From contig JAIWND010000002.1 in assembly GCA_025330725.1 (NCBI GenBank), positions 372,001 through 436,000 on the forward strand: a stretch of DNA of 64,000 nt, written 5' to 3'. Every line of letters starts with the position of its first letter. The stretch's first letter is position 1. Made by a program: the position numbers and the translations under genes. This DNA is from Chlamydoabsidia padenii. Taxonomy: Eukaryota > Mucoromycota > Mucoromycetes > Mucorales > Cunninghamellaceae. The notes under the pieces are model-generated. The model saw nothing but the letters and a program-made list of their open reading frames with translations. It did not search any database and was not told where the DNA came from. This document shows, one piece after another, positions 56,841 through 64,000 of this stretch.

Positions 56841-58041
56841 TTGGAGTAAAGTATCCAGTGAGTAGATAAGTTTAGATTGGGTAGACAAAGTGATCAGTGG
56901 ACAGGTTTCGTTCAAGGATCAACCTTTTGATTTTGTTCTTGTTGTAAAGTGTTGCCTTCAAAAATTGTTGGGGACCTTGTTCTTTTGAGTAGTTAAACAA
57001 ATACAAATTGCACTCACTGCACACACAAACGCAAGCCGATGTAGTCTAGAATCAAATAATAAAGATTAAACAAACTATATACAACATAAATTATGTGTTA
57101 TATCATTGGTTTATACTTACAATGGAATAAAAAGTGCCTGGTTTGAATGGGAGAGAAGAGAGAGAGAGGAGAAAAAGGCACAAGAAAATCTTTTTTTGAA
57201 AAAAAAAAATAGGCCCAAAGCATCGGAGTTTGAACACCCCACATTTTTTTTTTTCTTCGCCATGATCGAGAGTCATTACATTTCATGCAAAACGATAGAA
57301 TGGGCCGCATCAGCATTTGCCTACTAAAACCTGCACTTGGTCATTTCTTTTTGTTTACGCATACATTGACATTACTCTCAGACACTCAGATTTTTTTTTC
57401 TCTCTCTCTCCCCTTCCACCTTGTCTCCCTATTGCATCTTACCACCCACTCCTTAAACGCAACTTCTTTCTATAGAAGTTAGCCACGAGCGGTCTTCAGT
57501 TGCTAAAACATGCTGTAACTGATAAATTGAGTTATAGAAGGGAGAAGGAAAATATTGGACACAATTCAGGGAAAGAAAAAAAAAAAAAAAAAAGGCATGA
57601 TATTTCGTCTCTCAAATACATTATACTACGTGCGTACATATATATGATGCCATCACTAAAGTTTTACCCCATATATAAGTATCAGAAATCTACAATCTAA
57701 AACATTTTTTTTTGTTTTGTTTTAAATCTATCTATAATTGATGTGGATCGTTAAAAATGTGTTGTCAAAAGAAACGAATAAGGATTTCTTCTGTGATCTG
57801 CGTTCTAGATGATGAATCTATATAATCATAATTACTCTATATGGCTAATGGTAATAATAGGGTAGATATATCGCCACTTGCATTAACAAAAATATTGGGT
57901 CAAAACGTACCAGTATAAACTATTTTTATAGACCTATTAAGGAGGTTGTCAAAGCGGTGTTTGAAATGCATGAATGGCAATATAAAAAAAAGGGGGGAAG
58001 GATCTGGTTCATTTTCTCACCTCTCTTTCCCTTCTTCCACA

Positions 58042-58077
<36 letters not shown>

Positions 58078-58154
58078 TATTTATTTCCCCTATTCATTTT
58101 TATACAGCTTTTTACTTCTTCTTTTTCAGACATTTTACACATTCTACTTTTTTG
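56841..58154. other. Divergent intergenic region
   Basis: 5' flank of the PAS kinase gene, with CGGAGTTTGAAC at 57224-57235, AT-rich sequence and a run of 28 T then 7 A (58043-58077). The open frame continuing upstream of 58155 here is only poly-Phe from the T run. No gene is supported. Confidence 0.5.
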
Positions 58155-59063
58155 ATGGTAAACTCTGATTATTCCATTTATCAAAAGTCTACCGCATGGA
58201 TATCCCGGTTTTCCTTCCGGGCACGGGGCATCAACATGACTAAAAACCAACAAGACCAAGATCAAAATTCTGTATTATCTGCTCCTGGTGTTTTGTCTTC
58301 TCCGGAATCCTCTGGATTTACATCAATTGGTGCCATCGATAGTGACACTTGCTCCAATTTGATCTCTCCATCTCCATCAACTTCCACTTCATCCTGGGCA
58401 TCAGCTCTCTCGACAAAAAAAGATCACCTTACGATGAATAAACCAAACCAACATCAGCAGCGATATAAAAAAGAAGAATCATTACCACCATCACCTACAT
58501 TAACAGCATACGACTCACGGTCATCATCAACTACTGATACTACCAGTTGCCCTTACGTTCTTCCTCCTGTGGATACAACCGGATATTTTGCAAATCGACC
58601 TTTACCAACACAAAGAAGACAACCTGGAAGAAACAGACACTCGGCAATTGAAAGTAGTAGTACATCTTCAAGGCCATCATCCTCTTTATACAACAATACC
58701 AAGCCTACACGACATTCTCTTGTATTGGAAAAACTTGCATACGATACATTGACCTACTTTGTCGATTCACCATCAGAATCATCATTATCTCCTCCTCCTC
58801 CTCCTTTGAAACCTTCAGCATCATCACCATCACCAGGAAAATTCGATGCATATAAGAACAGCAACGATCAACCGACATCTGAATTCATGGAAAAATTGAC
58901 ATCGAGGTTGACCGCCACCAAATCAGTTCATCCTTCTGTATTAAAACTGGCGGAAGATGTTTTGGCCTTTATAAATGAGTCCCCTCCATTGGCAGCCGAA
59001 TGTCGACAGCTCAAGCCAAAATTGGAAGTTTGCTTGATGATACATGGGAAGGATTTGGATTAG
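58155..59063 (+). CDS. Ser/Pro-rich protein with repeated helical motif, unrecognised
   Basis: A single-exon frame of 302 residues. I start at the ATG at 58155, because the frame further upstream runs through a 28-T homopolymer and is poly-Phe. Residues 1-190 are Ser/Pro/Thr-rich and disordered, with a short basic patch (RRQPGRNRHS). Two related helices follow: HSLVLEKLAYDTLTYFVDSP (about 195-214) and HPSVLKLAEDVLAFINESP (about 264-282). They share the pattern VLxKLAxDxLxxFxxSP, which looks like an internal duplication or two docking sites. No membrane segment, no known fold. It lies between PAS kinase and SER1; I know no family name. Confidence 0.65.
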   Translation: MVNSDYSIYQKSTAWISRFSFRARGINMTKNQQDQDQNSVLSAPGVLSSPESSGFTSIGAIDSDTCSNLISPSPSTSTSSWASALSTKKDHLTMNKPNQHQQRYKKEESLPPSPTLTAYDSRSSSTTDTTSCPYVLPPVDTTGYFANRPLPTQRRQPGRNRHSAIESSSTSSRPSSSLYNNTKPTRHSLVLEKLAYDTLTYFVDSPSESSLSPPPPPLKPSASSPSPGKFDAYKNSNDQPTSEFMEKLTSRLTATKSVHPSVLKLAEDVLAFINESPPLAAECRQLKPKLEVCLMIHGKDLD

Positions 59064-59504
59064 TTTGTTAATTAGTATAGTAAAGTATATAGTGAAGTAT
59101 AGGTATTTTGTAGGTTATATATTGGTGATGCTATTATATTTGTGTGTTATATATCAAGAATAAAAGAATTGTATATATTTGTATCAAAACAACCAACATT
59201 GTCAATATCATCTTCATTGATCCTACTTGAATGTAACATTCAGGGTCCTGTCCTGTCCTTTTTTTTTTTGTACATATTATGCACCATGTCCCTTCAATTG
59301 AATAAACTTATGCACATTGATAATGGATCCTTTACAAAGATCTCTAGTTAGTTAAAAAAAAAAAAAGTAATTTTTATTTCGTGACAGTAATGTAAACATT
59401 AAGGGTAAACTATAACAAAATAATATACAACTATACTAACACCACCCCTATTCTACATAAACGTCATATTTGCTTGATCCATCAATTGATCCGTTTGATA
59501 CCTC
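59064..59504. other. Convergent intergenic region
   Basis: 3' flanks of the Ser/Pro-rich gene and SER1. No feature beyond AT-rich sequence. Confidence 0.5.
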
Positions 59505-60776
59505 CTATTCCGTAGCTGTATGTTCCTTTTCAAATGACTCCATGTATGCAATGAGTCGATCCACGTCTTGTTCGGGCATCGAATTGTAGATAGATGCACG
59601 AATACCACCCACCGAGCGATGACCCTTGAGTTGTACCATATTAAGTTCAGCAACACCCGCCAAGAATTCCGCCTCCAAAGATTCGGTAGTTAACCGAAAG
59701 ACCACATTCATACGACTGCGACAATTAGGATCCACAGGACAGTTATACAGTTTGCTTTGATCAATAGCGTCATAAAGTTTCTTTGCCTTGGCAATATTAC
59801 ATTGTTCCACCTTGGCCAAACCCCCTTGTTCCACCAACCAATCCAGTACGAGTCCCACCATATAAATAGCAAAAGTAGGTGGAGTGTTATACATTGAATC
59901 ATTATCAGCCATCGTCTTGAAATCCAGCATTAAAGGTCTAACCGGGCCCACCTCCAAATCAGTCAACAGATCTTTGCGAATGATCACAATCGATACACCA
60001 GCAGGACCAAGGTTCTTTTGAGCACCACCGTAAATCACACCGAATTTGCTAACATCTAAAGGTTTAGATAAAAAGTTGGATGACACATCTGCCACCAAGG
60101 GTACGCGAGGATCAACTTTAGGTACGTCTGGGAATTCCACTCCATGTACTGTTTCATTGTCGCAATAGTAAACATACGCTGTCTTGTTGGGATCTGAGAA
60201 TGTCCATGTATCTTGAGGAGCAAGGCTGCCATAGCGTCCATATTGTTTCTTGCTGTCAGTCACCTTGTTGACAGTGATCTTACTGCGTTCGTTCTTCGCC
60301 AATCGTTCCGCTTCTTGTGCTGCTTTGCTAGACCACGCACCACTGACGAGATAATCCACAATTATTTCTTGATCATTACCCACCTTGGCTTGTTTAGCTG
60401 CCACCAGGTTATAAAAGACAGCGGCAAATTGAGTGGTAGCCCCGCCTTGCATAAATAAGATTTCATAGTTGTCGGGAATGTTCATTAATGTCTTGAGTTT
60501 GTCTTTGGTGCCGTCTAGAATCTTGCCAAAGGTTTTGGACCGATGAGAGAGTTCCATTACTGACATACCGCTGTTATCAAAGTTGAGCATTTCCGATTGA
60601 GCACGTTCCAAGACAGAGCTTGGGCTAAGTAAAGAAGTGAGAATTAGTGTCAAAGTAATAGTGGATTCGATTGCCTTTTTTCTTTTCTTTTCTGTATGTA
60701 TTATAGTTACTACAACTACTACTTACATTTTAGCTGGACCAGCTCCAAAATTCAAGACGTAAGGTGTAGTTGACAT
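59505..60776 (-). CDS. SER1: Phosphoserine aminotransferase
   Basis: A pyridoxal-phosphate enzyme that turns 3-phosphohydroxypyruvate and glutamate into phosphoserine, the second step of serine synthesis from glycolytic 3-phosphoglycerate. Exons 60776-60727 and 60624-59505 give 389 residues, the usual size. Motifs: VLNFGAGPAKIPSSVLERAQ (start, across the intron), GMSVMELSHRSKTF, FMQGGATTQFAAVFYNL, YYCDNETVHGVEFPDV, VADVSSNFLSKPLDVSKFGV, IYGGAQKNLGPAGVSIVIIR (the PLP Lys in AQKN), and HRSVGGIRASIYNSMPEQDV near the end. A TTTAAAATTCCG element is 87 bp upstream. Confidence 0.97.
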
Positions 60777-61080
60777 GATTATTTCGTTTGTAAAGTATAG
60801 CAGGAGAGAAAAGAGAAGAGCGGGAAAAAAAAAAGTATTTTATCCATCAGAATGACTCTTTTTTTAAAATTCCGCCTGCGGCTTGCCTCGGCTTACAGAT
60901 CCCTGTCATTGATAATCAATTTTCAAATTTGGAAGGTTTCTTTATTGGGTTCGCATATAAATAGATTAAAAGTGTATAATACTATTACTAAAAGCTAAAC
61001 TGGTAAGGGGATATATATGTATATGTAGGCACCGTAAAGGGAGAAAACCGATATAGAGTCCAGTGTGATTCCCACCATAA
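60777..61080. other. Intergenic region
   Basis: SER1 promoter element (60863-60874) and the 3' flank of the pyruvate kinase gene. Confidence 0.55.
60863..60874 (-). promoter_or_regulatory. CGGAATTTTAAA promoter element
   Basis: Variant copy, 87 bp upstream of the SER1 ATG. Confidence 0.4.
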
Positions 61081-61229
61081 TCAAGGAGCAAGCACGACAC
61101 GAAGAGTATTGGTATTCCCGAGTCCACCCTTCCATCCTTGAACCGCAATAACAGGTTTCTTGTGATCCAAAAGGCTATATGTCACATAAAAAAGAAATCA
61201 GTATCTTATTATTTTCAATCAGTACTACA

Positions 61230-61260
<31 letters not shown>

Positions 61261-63385
61261 TACATACCCATATTTTATCGCTTGTGTCATTCCTATGCAA
61301 GATAGATTTAGAATAATGGTAAGATTAGATACTGTCCCATATCCCAACATTAATCTACACTTACCCCACATGATGCGATTATCAACATCTTCTTGCCAAG
61401 GAGCACTATCAGCAGGACTAAAATTCTGAGGACTAATGTTCGATTTTGGCAAGGCGGATCCAGATGGAGCAGGCTTGTCATAGATAAAAGGGAAACATCC
61501 ACGATACAAATGTACTTGACGAGCAGCCATAGGGTTCCGAGTGACAACAATGATAGGAGCATAAGGGCGATATTTTGACAACAATCGAGCAGAGTTCCCA
61601 GATGTCGTTAATACCACAATAGCACCGACATTTTGTTCATGAGCAGCACTTACAGCAGCACAGGCGATAGTTTCTGTTGTTCCAGTAGGGAGGGCAGTGA
61701 GAGATCGTACTTCGTTGAAGATCGCAGGGTAACATATCACAGATTCAGCCAGTCTACAGACATCATGCATGGTCTGTACACTTTCCACAGGGTAGTTTCC
61801 TTTTGCAGTTTCACCAGAGAGCATTACACAGTCAGCACCATCAAGGATTGCATTCGCCACATCAGATACTTCGGCTCTTGTAGGTCTTGGATTAAGCTAG
61901 TATTGGGAGAGAGAGAGGGGGGGGGAAAAGAAAGAGGGAGTGAGTAAGAACATTTATACGATGATCCATCCATCCTTCCTCCTTACCGTCATTGATTCGA
62001 GCATCTGAGTAGCACTATTCCAATATAAGCAAACAAAAACAGTTCATTAATACAGTTTCCTACTTTTTGCATTGTATGTCTTCTTACCATATGACAGGTT
62101 TTCCTGCAAGGTTACACTGGGCGATCATCTTCTTCTGTGCCACAAACACGCGTTCCAAAGGAATTTCAATTCCCAAATCCTATGCATATTTAAAAATGGT
62201 TTGTATGTAAGTTATTTTGGTATGATCATTGAGAAGGACAATTACCCCACGAGCCACCATGATCCCATCAGTTTCCGCCAGTATTTCTTCAAAATTTTCG
62301 ACGCCTTGATGGTTTTCAATTTTCGAGATGATTTTGATATTCCGACCATCATGCCCCAGTACCTGACGAATATCCTTGACATCTTGAGCCTGACGAATGA
62401 AGGAAGCAAAGATGATATCCACATTGTTTTTGACACCAAATAAAAGATCAGTCTTGTCCTTTTCAGAGAGTGCTGGTAGATCCACACTAGTCCCAGGCAA
62501 GTTGACCCCTTTGTGTGAGCTGAGAGTCCCATTGTTGATTGCACGCACCTTGATTTCTTCATCCCCCTTGATAGCAAGTACTTCAAATGAGAGCACACCA
62601 TCATCCACATAAATTTTTTTGCCCACTTTGATCACCTTGGGAAGATTGATATAATCGATATACATTATTTTGTCGTCACACTTGTCTTTATAGGTAGGAT
62701 TGACACTAAATACCATTTCATGTCCCATTTTGATTGGAATCTAAAAATGGGGAGAATGATTAAACATGTGACGTATTGATGATATGTCATAATGTCATTT
62801 TACCTCCACATCGTTTGCCATGTTGCCTGTGCGTATTTCGGGTCCTTTGTTATCAAGAGCGATTGCAACAGGTCGACCAGGATAGACTATAGTTTGTTAA
62901 AATAAAATAAAAAAAACTAATTAAGAAGGGTAGACTATATTATCATGCGCATAGTTATAGTTCACTATCACTACTTACGTTTGGTGCTTTCTCTTGTATT
63001 GTCAATAACAGATTGATGGTACTAGGTGATTAGAGGAGAGGTTAGCATGTTTGCTTGTTAAACCTGTTGCAAGTTGACTTGCTTGATGAGATCCATGGGA
63101 GAAGTTCAACCGGACAACGTTGAGACCTGCATTCCGTAATTGGGTAATGACTTGGACGCTATTAGATTTTGGTCCTAAACATATCAGGCCATTTTTTAGT
63201 ATGTAGTATTTGTAAAAACAAAAATAAAAAGTTATATAAAAGGCAAGACTATGTATTATCTTTTTTTCCTTACCTATAGTGCCAATAATACTAGACTTTC
63301 TGCCTTTGGAAGGTTCAATGTCGACATCCATACGAGATACCCATTGTAGACTGGAGGATATGACACTAGGTGCTGATAGATTCAT
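61081..63385 (-). CDS. PYK1: Pyruvate kinase
   Basis: The last enzyme of glycolysis (PEP + ADP to pyruvate + ATP). Ten exons: 63385-63274, 63174-63083, 63021-62979, 62886-62804, 62740-62246, 62179-62088, 62014-61987 (28 nt), 61896-61365, 61292-61268, 61174-61081; 531 residues. Motifs: [15 protein letters not shown] (catalytic Arg), [45 protein letters not shown] (B domain), [12 protein letters not shown] (catalytic Lys), [50 protein letters not shown], and [19 protein letters not shown]. The frame between exons 2 and 3 works only with a GC donor (CAA|GCAAGT), giving SHQ-YHQSV. Many introns for such a gene. It is head-to-head with GIR2, 242 bp apart. Confidence 0.96.
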
Positions 63386-63511
63386 AATGTGTATAAATAA
63401 AACAAGACGATTTATTGAGAAAGCGCCCAAAAGTGAGAAAAACAAACAAGAAAGAAAAGGGAAAGTGAAATTTAATGCGAGCTTTTTGAGGGGCTCTTTT
63501 TACGCCAGGAT

Positions 63512-63523
63512 TTTGAAACCCCG
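63512..63523 (-). promoter_or_regulatory. Promoter element between PYK1 and GIR2
   Basis: TTTGAAACCCCG, 127 bp from the PYK1 ATG and 105 bp from the GIR2 ATG; the preceding AGGATTTTGAA makes the site nearly palindromic. Confidence 0.45.
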
Positions 63524-63627
63524 TCGTTCATTCTCCGCCGAACAAAAAAGAAAGTTTTCCCCAGCTGTTTTTTTTTTTTCCTTCTTTCACTCGCCTTCAC
63601 CACCACATACCACACGCACAAATAACA

Positions 63628-64000
63628 ATGACAGGTAAGAAACGATACTTGGCATCCCATAAATTGTACTTAGCTTACTTTGATTAGACTATGCTGAAGA
63701 ACGCCAAATGGAGCTGGAGGCTCTTGAATCGATCTATCCTGATGAATACGAAGGTACGATTAAATGATCTCTACTGACCTGAAATAGCTAACATAACTTT
63801 TATCTATCATAGCTCTTGGTGAAGGTGAATTCCGTATTACCATTTATCCCGACGAACAAGACGACGAAGTACAGTGTAAGTACTATGCATGCATAAGAAA
63901 AAAAAAAAAGAGTTTTTAGTATCAAGACTCGATAGTGAATTAACCCATTCTCTTTTAAATCACTCCAGGCGGTTTATCCCTTCACGTCACCTATACTCCA
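63628..64000 (+). CDS. GIR2: RWD-domain protein Gir2/RWDD1, 5' part
   Basis: A small acidic partner of the Rbg2 (DRG-family) GTPase that also competes for Gcn1, linking translation to amino-acid control. Exons seen: 63628-63634 (only ATGACAG), 63688-63753, 63813-63875, and 63969 to the window edge, where the gene is cut. The RWD start DYAEERQMELEALESIYPDE and FRITIYPDEQDDEVQ, then CGLSLHVTYTP, matches Gir2. The 7-nt first coding exon is supported because it alone supplies an ATG in frame. Its promoter is shared with PYK1. Confidence 0.88.

Noticed and set aside
57957..58154. N-terminal extension of the Ser/Pro-rich ORF
   Set aside because: Encodes mainly Phe from a 28-T homopolymer; it is 5' leader, so I start at 58155.
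63274..63385. Apparent change of a catalytic Arg in pyruvate kinase (RKSSII instead of RRTSII)
   Set aside because: On alignment by eye the first Arg, the catalytic one, is kept; only its neighbours differ.

Overview
This is nuclear DNA of an early-diverging fungus, most likely Mucoromycota and probably Mucorales. The evidence is gene content plus architecture: short introns (about 50-80 nt) with GTAAG-type donors, A/T homopolymers in introns and flanks, His/Gln/Ser-rich low-complexity proteins, Mucorales-style expanded SAM methyltransferases, a tandem DUF8032-like protein and a close pair of two-finger C2H2 factors. I do not commit to a genus. Exon models were built by hand from splice signals, and nearly all give a spliced length divisible by three.

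Layout. 1-4743: 3' part of mitochondrial EF-G (MEF1), a degenerate ~230-bp tandem repeat, then a His-rich SAM methyltransferase. 4981-8911 (all minus): a Mnn9/Anp1-family mannosyltransferase, PEX16, and a PRELI/Ups2-like lipid-transfer protein. 9600-12891 (minus): an acidic ORF scrap, a broken ORF, and a long-chain acyl-CoA synthetase-like protein that has lost its catalytic motifs. 13887-16488: large regulator-like protein with two DUF8032-type domains. 18251-20068: M20 amidohydrolase. 20687-22713: second methyltransferase, with a myristoylation-type N-terminus. 24180-27487: C2H2 factor and KRI1. 29331-36057: BRSK/Nim1-type kinase, a four-ubiquitin-fold protein with a SUMO-interacting motif, and an unrecognised conserved-looking protein. 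36289-41513: ETF-ubiquinone oxidoreductase, a Cto1-like HAD phosphatase, ribosomal protein eL36. 43228-51885: TLC-domain membrane protein, second C2H2 factor, BORCS6-like protein, NRP1-like RNA-binding protein. 52722-64000: PAS kinase, a Ser/Pro-rich unknown, SER1, pyruvate kinase and, head-to-head with it, GIR2 (cut by the window end).

There is no operon or obvious gene cluster. The genes share a theme of central metabolism and signalling: PAS kinase, pyruvate kinase and phosphoserine aminotransferase lie near each other, and ETF-QO, PEX16 and the acyl-CoA synthetase-like protein concern fatty-acid use. What truly links the window is a recurrent DNA element, CGGGATTT(G/C/A)AA, found 50-200 bp upstream of most start codons regardless of gene function. 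Other cross-cutting observations are two GC-AG introns with the same GCAAGT donor, several microexons of 7-28 nt, and two enzyme folds whose active-site residues are gone.
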